Assembly (NCBI GenBank): GCA_016213755.1
Contig: JACQZT010000130.1
Span: forward strand, 1 to 46,296
Direction: 5' to 3'
Length of the DNA: 46,296 nt
DNA from: Acidobacteriota bacterium
GTDB taxonomy: Bacteria > Acidobacteriota > Terriglobia > Bryobacterales > Bryobacteraceae
Below the pieces are notes generated by a model that was not told the origin of the DNA, ran no database searches, and worked only from the letters and a program-made list of their open reading frames with translations. This document shows, one piece after another, positions 15,829 through 23,608 of this stretch; position 1 is the stretch's first letter; each line of letters begins with the position of its first letter. The position numbers were made by a program, and so were the translations under genes.

Positions 15829-17988
15829 GTGCTGACCTATACTCCTTTCGTGCTGGGTCTGAACATCTTGATGATGCTGGCGGCGATCCCGCCGGTGCCC
15901 GCCGAGCACCCGCGGCTGTACCTGCGGGCGCGGCAGGCGGCCGAACTCGAGCGCCGCACCGAGCACCCCGTGCTGGCGCCGGTATGGAACTCCCTGCTCG
16001 AAGCCGCGAAGAAGAACCCTCAGATTCGCGCCGAAACGAACGCCTTGCGCTACCTGATGACGCGCGACGAAGAACTGGGCCGGCGGACCGTGGCCGAGAC
16101 CCTGCAACTGCTCGAGCAGGCACACTATCCGGCCGGCATGCAGGACGTCACGCGGCCCATCGGGCGCATGATGGTGACCGGCGCGGTGGTTTACGACTGG
16201 TGCTACCGGTTGCTGACCGCGGCGCAGAAACAGGCCTGCATCGCGCAACTGGTGCGGCTGGCCAGGGAACTCGAGTGCGGCTACCCGCCGCGCGAGATCG
16301 GGTCGGTTACCGGGCACGGGTCGGAGTGGATGATCATGCGCGACATGCTCTCGGCCGGAGTGGCGATCCACGACGAGGATCCGGAGATGTACCGCCTGGC
16401 CGCGGAGCGGTTCTTCGCGCGGCTCCTGCCGGCACGCAACTTCTGGTATCCGGGGCACGCCTTCCACCAGGGTTCGGCCTACGCCGAGACGCGCGTCAGC
16501 TCGGAGCTGTATCCGCTGTTCATTTTCGACCGGCTGGGAGCGGGCAACGTGTATCATCCCGCGCAGCAGTTCGTGCCCTACCAGTGGATCTACATGCGGC
16601 GTCCGGACGGGCAACTGCTGCGCTCGGGCGACGGGCAGAGCAAAGCGCCCAAGCTGCGCTCGCTGTTGAACGCCAGCTACTACGGCGACGGCTACGTGCT
16701 GGGCGACTACCTGCGCGATCCGGGCATCGACCCGATGAGCCAGTTGTTTGAATTCCTGTGGCGCGACCCGGATCTGAAGCCGCTGCCCGTCGAGGACCTG
16801 CCCCTGTCGCGCTACTTCGGCTTCCCCTACGGCTGGATGGTGGCGCGCACGGGCTGGGGCCAGGATGCCGTGATCGCCGAGATGAAGGTGAACGTCTACA
16901 ACTTCGGCAATCACCAGCACCACGACGCGGGCGCGTTCCAGATTTACCACCAAGGGCCGCTGGCCATCGATTCGGGGCTGTACGAGGGCACGGGCGGGGC
17001 TTACGGCAGCCCGCACCATGTGAACTACTACAAGCGCACCATTGCTCACAACAGCCTGCTGATCCACGATCCTGAAGAGAAGTTCTTGCGTTCGACCGGA
17101 GTCGAGTATCGCAACGACGGCGGCCAGCGCCTGCCCAACGGATGGCGGGAACCCGCCACCATCGAGACGCTGGTCGAACGCGACTACAAGACCGGGACGG
17201 TGCTGGGGCAGGGCTTCGGGCCGGACGCCCGCCGCCCGATGTATACCTATCTGAAGGGCGATCTCACCGAGGCTTACAGCAAGAAGGTGAAGGAAGTGCA
17301 GCGGTCTTTTGTGTTCTTGAACCTGGGCGGCGCTGTGCCGGCGGCGCTGGTGGTTTTCGACCGCGTCGTGGCGGCTAATCCCTCGTTTCGGAAATACTGG
17401 CTGCTGCACAGCATGGAAGAGCCGGCGATTCAGGGTAATACTGCGCGAGTGTCCCTTTCGCAGCGCGGCTGGACCGGGCGCATGACCGGCACCGTGCTGC
17501 TGCCGGAAGCGGCGAACGCCGAGATCGCCAAAGTGGGCGGACCGGGCAAGGAGTTCTGGGTGTTCGGCGAGAACTTCCCCAACCAGCCGAGGCGCGGGCC
17601 CGAATCGGAATACGAGATTGGCGCATGGCGCGTGGAGTTGTCGCCGCGACAGGCGGCGGAGACCGACCATTTCTTGAATGTTTTGCAGGTGACCGACGGA
17701 TCCGGCCAGGCGTTGCCGGTGGAACGTCTGGAGGCCGGCGGCTGCGCCGGCGCGCGCGTGTCGGATCGCGTGGTGTGGTTCCGGCGCGACGGGCATCGCT
17801 CGGACCGGCCGTTCTCGTTTGAACTCGGCGGCGCGGGATCGCTACGGGTGCTCGCGACCGACCTGGCCGAGGGCGTCTGGCAGGTGTGGCGGGACGGGCG
17901 CATCGTGCTGCCGGCGGTTTCCGTCGCGGCCGATGCCGGCACGCTGTATTTTGAAGGCCCGGCCGGGAAGTACCAGTTAAGGCGTTAA
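15829..17988 (+). CDS. Heparinase II/III-like polysaccharide lyase or hydrolase, secreted
   Basis: A 719-residue protein. After a signal-peptide-like start (LGLNILMMLAAIPPVPA), residues about 35-340 look like the alpha-toroid of alginate-lyase/heparinase folds (HPRLYLRARQAAELERR, MMVTGAVVYDWCYRLL). Residues about 345-700 are the heparinase II/III-like beta-sandwich with NFGNHQHHDAGAFQIY (His362, His364, His365, Asp366), YKRTIAHNSLLIHDPEE and VVFDRVV. Family members cleave uronic-acid-containing polysaccharides such as heparin, alginate or oligo-alginate. The GTG start has an excellent Shine-Dalgarno sequence, while the frame is open far upstream on the opposite side of the sulfatase gene. It is first in a three-gene operon with a Gfo/Idh and a sugar isomerase. 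Confidence 0.8.
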   Translation: MLTYTPFVLGLNILMMLAAIPPVPAEHPRLYLRARQAAELERRTEHPVLAPVWNSLLEAAKKNPQIRAETNALRYLMTRDEELGRRTVAETLQLLEQAHYPAGMQDVTRPIGRMMVTGAVVYDWCYRLLTAAQKQACIAQLVRLARELECGYPPREIGSVTGHGSEWMIMRDMLSAGVAIHDEDPEMYRLAAERFFARLLPARNFWYPGHAFHQGSAYAETRVSSELYPLFIFDRLGAGNVYHPAQQFVPYQWIYMRRPDGQLLRSGDGQSKAPKLRSLLNASYYGDGYVLGDYLRDPGIDPMSQLFEFLWRDPDLKPLPVEDLPLSRYFGFPYGWMVARTGWGQDAVIAEMKVNVYNFGNHQHHDAGAFQIYHQGPLAIDSGLYEGTGGAYGSPHHVNYYKRTIAHNSLLIHDPEEKFLRSTGVEYRNDGGQRLPNGWREPATIETLVERDYKTGTVLGQGFGPDARRPMYTYLKGDLTEAYSKKVKEVQRSFVFLNLGGAVPAALVVFDRVVAANPSFRKYWLLHSMEEPAIQGNTARVSLSQRGWTGRMTGTVLLPEAANAEIAKVGGPGKEFWVFGENFPNQPRRGPESEYEIGAWRVELSPRQAAETDHFLNVLQVTDGSGQALPVERLEAGGCAGARVSDRVVWFRRDGHRSDRPFSFELGGAGSLRVLATDLAEGVWQVWRDGRIVLPAVSVAADAGTLYFEGPAGKYQLRR

Positions 17989-18016
17989 GGGCTTGAAGCA
18001 AAAGGAGCAGATGACA

Positions 18017-19522
18017 ATGAATATCAATCGCCGCAATTTTATGGGAACGGCCGCGGCCACCGGCACGTTTACCATCGTACCGAGAAACGTTCTGGGAGGC
18101 GCCGGCTACGTCGCTCCGAGCGACAAGGTCACCGTGGCCCATATCGGCATGGGCACGCAAGGCTTCAACGAGCTGGGGTCGCTGCTGGCCCATCCCGAGA
18201 TCCAGATCGTCTCGATTTGCGATCCTAACCGCGACGGCCGGGACTACGTCGAGTGGGGCAAGGGATCGGTGCGCAACCGCATCCGGCAGATCATGGGCAA
18301 TCCCACCTGGCGGGAAAACGACAACGCCTGTCCGGGCGGGCGGGAAGTGGGCAAGGAAGTGGTGGACACCTACTACGCCAAGCAGCGCGGCGTGGACAAG
18401 TTCAAGGCTTGCACCACCTACGCCGATTTCCGGGAGCTGCTCGAAAAGGAAAGGGACCTGGACGCGGTCAAGATCATGACCCCCGACCATCTGCACGCCA
18501 CCATCTCGCTGGCGGCGATGAAGAAAGGCAATCACGTGGTGGTGCACAAACCTTTGGCCAACCGCCTGTACGAGGAGCGGCTGGTCATCGAAACCGCGCG
18601 CAAGACCAAGCTGGGCACGCATTTCCTGCCCTATGGCGCGGGCGAGGGGAACCGGCGGATCTCGGCCCGCGTCAAGGAAGGCGTCATCGGCACGCTGCGC
18701 GAGGTGCACAACTGGTCCAACCGGCCGGTGTGGCCGCAGTACACCGAGATCCCCACCGAGCGGCCCCCGATTCCTCCGGGCTTCGATTGGGATCTCTGGC
18801 TGGGGCCCGCGCTCGACCGCCCCTACCACCCGAATTACACCCACACGGTGTTTCGCGGCTGGTTCGATTTCGGCGGCGGCTCGATGGCGGACATGGGCAT
18901 TTACAGCCTCTGGCCGGTCTTCACCGAGTTCAACCTGGGCGCCCCGCTGAGCGCGCAGGCCTGGGCCTCGCACACCTGCAACATCGTGGACGGCGTCAGC
19001 CGCCCGGTGAAGAACGACTTCGCGTACCCGCACGCCTGCAAGTTCCACTTCAAGTTCGCCGCCGCTGGCGGCCGGCCCGCGTTGGAGCTGTTCTGGTACG
19101 ACGGCGGCATGAAGCCGCGCCTGCCCGAGGAGCTCGAAGCGGCCGACGTCGAGCTGCCCATCGAGGGCATCCTGTTCGTGGGCGATCAGGGCAAGATTTT
19201 CGCCGGTTTCAACGGGCAGAACCCGCAGTTGTTTGCCCGGGGCAAGCGCGAGAACCTGTTTCCGCCGGAGACTCCGCCGCAGGGCGGCCGGCGCACCGGA
19301 GGAGAGCGCGAAAACCTGTGGGTTCCCGCCTTCAAGGGAGGCCCGCCCTCGCCCGGCAACTTCCTGAACGCCGCCGGCATTTCCGACGCGGTCGCACTGG
19401 GAACCGTCGCGCTGCGGGCGGGCAAGAAGATCCTGTTCGACAGCGAGAACATGAAGATCACCAACGTCCCCGAAGCGAACAAGTACCTGGTTCGCGAATA
19501 CCGGAAGGGCTGGGAACTGTGA
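18017..19522 (+). CDS. Tat-exported Gfo/Idh/MocA family oxidoreductase, long form
   Basis: A 501-residue exported oxidoreductase. Twin-arginine signal NRRNFMGTAAATG, Rossmann motif GMGTQGF, and HKPLANR in place of the usual EKP. A long C-terminal domain has GFDWDLWLGPA and GGGSMADMGIYSLWP, typical of the large planctomycete/acidobacterial subgroup. It probably oxidises or transiently oxidises a sugar released by the preceding lyase-like enzyme; the substrate is unknown. AAGGAG (18002-18007) fits the ATG at 18017 best (9 bases); ATG 18011 (3 bases) and TTG 17993 are alternatives. The gap to the upstream gene is 28 bases. Confidence 0.86.
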   Translation: MNINRRNFMGTAAATGTFTIVPRNVLGGAGYVAPSDKVTVAHIGMGTQGFNELGSLLAHPEIQIVSICDPNRDGRDYVEWGKGSVRNRIRQIMGNPTWRENDNACPGGREVGKEVVDTYYAKQRGVDKFKACTTYADFRELLEKERDLDAVKIMTPDHLHATISLAAMKKGNHVVVHKPLANRLYEERLVIETARKTKLGTHFLPYGAGEGNRRISARVKEGVIGTLREVHNWSNRPVWPQYTEIPTERPPIPPGFDWDLWLGPALDRPYHPNYTHTVFRGWFDFGGGSMADMGIYSLWPVFTEFNLGAPLSAQAWASHTCNIVDGVSRPVKNDFAYPHACKFHFKFAAAGGRPALELFWYDGGMKPRLPEELEAADVELPIEGILFVGDQGKIFAGFNGQNPQLFARGKRENLFPPETPPQGGRRTGGERENLWVPAFKGGPPSPGNFLNAAGISDAVALGTVALRAGKKILFDSENMKITNVPEANKYLVREYRKGWEL

Positions 19523-19533
19523 GGAAAATGGTC

Positions 19534-20370
19534 ATGGAGACTGTTTCGAGAAGACAATTACTTGCGGGTAGCGCTCTGGGGCTTGCCGGGGCGCTGCGCG
19601 CCGACCCGCTGGGGCTGCCCATTGGGTTTCAGTCGTTTTCCGTCCGGGAGTTGATCGGGAAGGACTTCGCGGGCACTCTCCGGCAGATGGCCGCGCTGGG
19701 ATATCGCAGCGTTGAGATGTGCTCGCCGCCGGGCTACGAGAAGTCGGGCTTCGGCTCCCTGATCAAGCTGAAAGCCTCGGAGGTTCGCGGCATCATCCAA
19801 GCCGCGGGCCTGACGTGTGAAAGCTCCCACTACGGATTCCGGGAGCTGAAGGAAAGCCTGGACGATCGCATCGCCTATGCCAAGGAACTGGGCCTGAAGC
19901 AGATGATCGTCTCGAGCTTCGGCCTCCGCCCGGAGGCCACCCTGGACGACTGGAGACGGGCGGCCGAGGACCTGAACAACATCGGCGAGAAGACCCGCAA
20001 GGCAGGTTTGCAGGCCGGTTTCCACAACCACAACGGCGAGTTCAAGGAAATCGGCGGCGTGCTAATCTACGACGAGCTTTTGCGCCGATTCGACCCCAAA
20101 CTGGTCAAGTTGCAGTTCCAGGTCGCGGTGGTCAGCATCGGCTTCGAGGCGGCCACGTATCTGAACCGGTTCCCCGGCCGGTTCATATCGCTGCATCTGG
20201 CGGACTGGTCGGCTACCGAAAAGAAGTCCGTGGCGGTGGGCCAGGGCGTGGTGGACTGGAAGAAACTCTTTGCCGCCGCCAAAAAAGGCGGCGTGAAGAA
20301 CTACTACGTCGAGATGAATCTGGACCTGCTCCAAACCAGCGTTCCCTACCTGCGCCAGCTCAAGGGGTAG
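19534..20370 (+). CDS. Sugar phosphate isomerase/epimerase (xylose-isomerase-like TIM barrel)
   Basis: A 278-residue AP-endonuclease-2/xylose-isomerase-like TIM barrel with a Tat-like leader (SRRQLLAGSALG). GFHNHNGEF and YYVEMNLD carry the His/Glu metal ligands usual for the fold, and IGFQSFSVRELI is the first barrel strand. Such proteins accompany exported Gfo/Idh oxidoreductases in sugar catabolism. GAGGA at 19521-19525 lies 8 bases before ATG 19534; earlier in-frame starts at 19519 and 19528 are less well placed. It is the last gene of the operon, 11 bases after the Gfo/Idh gene. Confidence 0.83.
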   Translation: METVSRRQLLAGSALGLAGALRADPLGLPIGFQSFSVRELIGKDFAGTLRQMAALGYRSVEMCSPPGYEKSGFGSLIKLKASEVRGIIQAAGLTCESSHYGFRELKESLDDRIAYAKELGLKQMIVSSFGLRPEATLDDWRRAAEDLNNIGEKTRKAGLQAGFHNHNGEFKEIGGVLIYDELLRRFDPKLVKLQFQVAVVSIGFEAATYLNRFPGRFISLHLADWSATEKKSVAVGQGVVDWKKLFAAAKKGGVKNYYVEMNLDLLQTSVPYLRQLKG

Positions 20371-20384
20371 CGCGGAACGCCCAT

Positions 20385-20413
20385 TTGACAAATGGACCCG
20401 GCTGTCCCATACT
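20385..20413 (+). promoter_or_regulatory. Putative sigma70 promoter of feoAB (TTGACA, 17 bases, CATACT)
   Basis: A consensus -35 TTGACA at 20385-20390 is followed, after exactly 17 bases, by CATACT (20408-20413), a 4/6 match to TATAAT. Initiation about 7 bases downstream (near 20420) would leave only a few bases before the feoA ATG at 20424. Confidence 0.5.
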
Positions 20414-20423
20414 AGAATTCAAG

Positions 20424-20714
20424 ATGCAACTGAGTGTCAAGAGCGGGCAGCGCCGCCGGCGGAAGCCGGCCACCCTGGTGGAGCTCGCGCACGGCGAGCA
20501 GGCGGTTCTTGAACGCATCGATCTGCCGGACGACGTCGCCCAGCGGCTGATGGAGTTGGGATTCCTGCCGGGCCACGTGGTAACGGCGGCGCGCGGCGCG
20601 CCGGGCGGCGATCCCCGCGTCTTTCGCGTGGATGGCAGCGAGATCGCATTGCGGCGGGAAACCGCGGCCCGGTTGCATGTGAGTTCGAAGTCCCCCCTGT
20701 CGCCCGGCCCATGA
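20424..20714 (+). CDS. feoA: FeoA-type ferrous iron transport accessory protein
   Basis: A 96-residue protein. After a basic N-terminus (SGQRRRRKP) comes the SH3-like FeoA domain: LVELAHGEQAVLERID, RLMELGFLPGHVV and FRVDGSEIALRRETAARL. FeoA is a small cytoplasmic partner needed for FeoB activity. The ATG at 20424 lacks a clear Shine-Dalgarno sequence and lies close to the predicted transcription start, so the message may be nearly leaderless. The stop overlaps the feoB ATG (ATGA at 20711). Confidence 0.85.
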   Translation: MQLSVKSGQRRRRKPATLVELAHGEQAVLERIDLPDDVAQRLMELGFLPGHVVTAARGAPGGDPRVFRVDGSEIALRRETAARLHVSSKSPLSPGP

Positions 20715-22552
20715 GCTTTGCGTTGAAGACGGTCGCCGTCGTCGGCCCGCCGAATTCGGGCAAGTCGACGCTGTTCAACCGTCTCACCGGCCTGCGGCAG
20801 AAGGTGGCCAACTTTCCGGGCGTCACGGTGGAGCAGCATGCGGGACAAGTGCGGCTCTCCGAAGATCGCGAGATCGAACTGATCGACTTGCCCGGAGTCT
20901 ACAGTCTGAACCCGCGCTCGGACGACGAGCGGGTGACCCATGACGTGCTGGCGGGCGAGATGCCCGGCGTGGCGCGTCCCGACGCGGTGCTGCTGATCCT
21001 GGACTCGACCAATCTGGGCCGCCACCTGGTGCTGGCGGCGCCCATTCTGAGTTTGGGGCGGCCGACGCTGGTGGTCCTGAACATGGCCGACGACCTGCGG
21101 GCGCGCGGCGGCGAGGTGGATACGGCGGCGCTGGCCCGGCAGCTTGGCGCGCCCGTGGTGCTCATCAGCGCGGCCAAAGACGAGGACGTCGAAGCGGTTT
21201 TCGAGTTTCTGCGGAGCGCGATGGCGGCGCCGGCGCCGCTGGAGTTGCCGCCGGTTTTGCAGGACGTGCCGCATTGCCGCCAGTGGGCCTCGCGCGTGGG
21301 CCGGAGCGCGGGCTACTTGCCGCCCGCGCCGCCCATTTGGACGCGGCGTCTGGATGCCGTTTTTCTTCACCCGATCTGGGGTCCCCTGATTTTCGCGGTG
21401 GTGGTGGTGGCGGTGTTCCAGACCATCTTCACCGGCGCCCGGCCGCTGATGGAAGGCGTGGAGCGGCTGATCGCCTTCTCGGGCGGATGGCTGGGGACGG
21501 TCCTGCCGGCGGGCGCCTGGAAATCGCTCCTGGTCGACGGCGTCTGGAACGGTGTCGGTTCGGTGCTCGTGTTTCTGCCCCAGATCCTGCTGTTGTTCCT
21601 GTTCATCGGGGTCCTGGAGGATTCGGGGTACCTGGCTCGCGCGGCGGTGATTGCCGACCGCACCATGGCGCGGGTGGGGTTGCAGGGCAAGTCCTTCATC
21701 CCGCTGTTGTCGGCCTATGCCTGCGCGGTGCCGGCGATTATGGCCACGCGCACCATCGAGAACCGGCGCGACCGCATCGCCACCATTCTGATCGCGCCCT
21801 TCATGACCTGCTCGGCGCGGCTGCCGGTCTACACGCTGGTGATTGCGGCCTTCATTCCCGAAAAGCCGGTGGTGGGGCCGTTTCTCGGCTCGCGCGCGGC
21901 CGCGTTGCTGGGGTTGTACCTGCTCGGGTTTGTGGCGGCGTTCCTGACGGCGCGGGTGCTGAAGTCCTCGGTTTTGAGGACCGAGCACTCGTCCTTCGTC
22001 CTGGAAATGCCGCCCTACCGGCGGCCGACGCTGCAATCGCTGGGATTGCGATTGATGGAGCGCGCCCGGGTTTTCCTGCGCCGCGCCGGCACGGTGATTC
22101 TGGGGGTCTCGGTGGTGCTGTGGATTCTGGCGAACCTGCCGCTCGATCAAGGCCGGGCGCCCAAGATCGAAGCCAGCCTGGCCGGCATGGTGGGGCGGAC
22201 GATCGAGCCACTGATCCGGCCGCTGGGCTTCAACTGGAAGATCGGCATCGGACTGATTTCCTCGCTGGCCGCGCGCGAGGTCATTGTCGGCACGCTGGGG
22301 ACCATCTATGGGCTTGAGGGGGAATCCCAGTCGGCCGGAATACAGGAAGCCCTGCGGCACGATCTGACGCCCGAAGGGGCCGTGGCGCTGCTGGTGTTCT
22401 TCGCCTTCGCCATGCAGTGCATGTCGACGGTCGCGGTGGTGCGGCGCGAAACCGGCGGCTGGAAGTGGCCGATCCTGCAATTCACCTACATGGGAGTGCT
22501 AGCCTGGCTGGGCGCCTTCGCCGCGAATCGCGTCACAATGCTAATTCGGTGA
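20711..22552 (+). CDS. feoB: Ferrous iron transport protein FeoB
   Basis: A 613-residue GTPase-permease, at the short end for FeoB. The N-terminal G domain has G1 GPPNSGKST (12-20), G3 DLPGVYSLNP and G4 NMAD. The membrane part has both Gate halves, with SAYACAVPAIMATRTI and CMSTVAVVRRETGGWKW, the Cys-containing segments linked to Fe2+ passage. It imports Fe2+ across the inner membrane. The last codons (LIR, stop) lie inside the left arm of the inverted-repeat element at 22542-22682, so the C-terminus may have been rewritten by that element. Confidence 0.93.
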   Translation: MSFALKTVAVVGPPNSGKSTLFNRLTGLRQKVANFPGVTVEQHAGQVRLSEDREIELIDLPGVYSLNPRSDDERVTHDVLAGEMPGVARPDAVLLILDSTNLGRHLVLAAPILSLGRPTLVVLNMADDLRARGGEVDTAALARQLGAPVVLISAAKDEDVEAVFEFLRSAMAAPAPLELPPVLQDVPHCRQWASRVGRSAGYLPPAPPIWTRRLDAVFLHPIWGPLIFAVVVVAVFQTIFTGARPLMEGVERLIAFSGGWLGTVLPAGAWKSLLVDGVWNGVGSVLVFLPQILLLFLFIGVLEDSGYLARAAVIADRTMARVGLQGKSFIPLLSAYACAVPAIMATRTIENRRDRIATILIAPFMTCSARLPVYTLVIAAFIPEKPVVGPFLGSRAAALLGLYLLGFVAAFLTARVLKSSVLRTEHSSFVLEMPPYRRPTLQSLGLRLMERARVFLRRAGTVILGVSVVLWILANLPLDQGRAPKIEASLAGMVGRTIEPLIRPLGFNWKIGIGLISSLAAREVIVGTLGTIYGLEGESQSAGIQEALRHDLTPEGAVALLVFFAFAMQCMSTVAVVRRETGGWKWPILQFTYMGVLAWLGAFAANRVTMLIR

Positions 22553-22682
22553 CAGGCTACTCAATCCCCAATTCCGGCCTGAAGATTCGTTGATTCCATT
22601 GGACTTATTGAGTGCGGATTAGGCATCCAGCCCTCTTATCAACAACTTACAATTGGGGAAAGAGTAGCCTGTCACCGAATTA
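22542..22682. repeat. 141-base element with 32-base terminal inverted repeats between convergent genes
   Basis: The arms 22542-22573 and 22651-22682 are reverse complements at 30 of 32 positions; the outer 21 are perfect. The spacer is 77 bases. The outermost bases are TA on both sides, as left by Tc1/mariner/IS630-type insertion. Each arm carries a stop codon: TGA of feoB at 22550-22552, and TGA of the convergent minus-strand gene at 22672-22674. Both proteins therefore end Leu-Ile-Arg. There is no room for a transposase. It could be a miniature inverted-repeat element, or a large hairpin acting as a two-way terminator. Confidence 0.75.
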
Positions 22683-22959
22683 AGAGGGCGCGTTCGAGGG
22701 CTGGTTTGGTTAGGGAGGTGCTGAAGAAGAGTTCCTCGCGGGCGCCGGCGCTCAGGGCGATGGCTATCCAGCCGTTATGCCTCGGGACGGTCACGAGCAC
22801 TTCGACCGGCCCGCGGGCGTCGCGCACGCGGCCGATGCGGCCCGGAATCACCGAGCGGATCTCGGGCGTGGAGGCCAGCACCCGCTCCAGCAGCGGGCGG
22901 ACTCCCTCGATGATGGAATGCTCGATCTTCAGCTTCCCCTGCGCGGTTCTGAGCTTCAT
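22672..22959 (-). CDS. Small DUF2103-like protein
   Basis: A 95-residue protein. GKLKIEHSIIEGVRPLLERV followed by IRSVIPGRIGR resembles the DUF2103 predicted metal-binding family; that is from memory and moderate. Function unknown. It lies 3 bases after pcm on the same strand and is the last gene of the bamA-surA-like-tamB-pcm string. Its last codons are inside the inverted-repeat element shared with feoB, so its natural C-terminus may be altered. Confidence 0.55.
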   Translation of the reverse strand: MKLRTAQGKLKIEHSIIEGVRPLLERVLASTPEIRSVIPGRIGRVRDARGPVEVLVTVPRHNGWIAIALSAGAREELFFSTSLTKPALERALLIR

Positions 22960-22962
22960 GCC

Positions 22963-23604
22963 CTACCTCCAGCCCTCGCCGCCGCGCAGCGGCACGAAGC
23001 GGCAAGCCGTGCTCGTGCGCGTCGAAAGCGCGCCGGCTCGTTTGGTCACGATATGCAGCTCCTGCTCGTCGCGGTCCCCGACGGGGATCACCAGGTGGCC
23101 GGGATCGTTCAGTTGTTCGAGCAGAGCCGCGGGGATGCCGGGCGCCCCGGCGGCCACCGAGATTGCGTCGTAGGGCGCACATTCAGCGAAACCCAGCGAG
23201 CCGTCGCCGGCAATTATCCGGACGTTGCCGGCGCGCCCGGCGGCTTCCAGGTTGCGCCGCGCCTGCCCGGCCAGCTCCGGAATCAGCTCGATGGCCACCA
23301 CGCGCGCGGCCAGCGCGCCCAGCACCGCCGCATGATATCCCGACCCGGCACCCACTTCGAGCACCGACTCGGCGCCCCGCAGTTCGAGGCTCTGCGCCAT
23401 CAGCGCGGTCATGTAAGGCTGCGAAATGGTCTGTCCGTGGCCGATGGCCACCGGCTCGTCGTTATAGGTGCGGTGGCGCTCCTCTTCGGCAATAAAAAGC
23501 TCGCGCGGAATCTCGCCCATGGCCGCCAGCACCCTTTTGTCGGTGATGCCGCGGCGGCGCAGTTGCCGTTCCACCATCCAGGCGCGCTGTGAGGCCCAGT
23601 CCAC
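22963..23604 (-). CDS. pcm: Protein-L-isoaspartate O-methyltransferase
   Basis: A 213-residue SAM-dependent methyltransferase that repairs isoaspartyl residues in damaged proteins. It has the usual N-terminus (MVERQLRRRGITDKRVLAAM, then IPRELFI), GQTISQPYMTALM, and SAM motif I VLEVGAGSGYHAAVLG. The GTG at 23604 is chosen because it begins 4 bases after the tamB stop and gives the normal length; a TTG at 23640 would overlap tamB and an internal ATG at 23577 is also possible. Co-transcription with envelope-assembly genes is notable but may be incidental. Confidence 0.87.
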   Translation of the reverse strand: MDWASQRAWMVERQLRRRGITDKRVLAAMGEIPRELFIAEEERHRTYNDEPVAIGHGQTISQPYMTALMAQSLELRGAESVLEVGAGSGYHAAVLGALAARVVAIELIPELAGQARRNLEAAGRAGNVRIIAGDGSLGFAECAPYDAISVAAGAPGIPAALLEQLNDPGHLVIPVGDRDEQELHIVTKRAGALSTRTSTACRFVPLRGGEGWR

Positions 23605-23608
23605 TCTA

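Noticed and set aside
22542-22682. A small CRISPR-like or intact insertion sequence
   Set aside because: It has only two inverted arms with no direct repeats and no transposase frame, so it is at most a miniature element.
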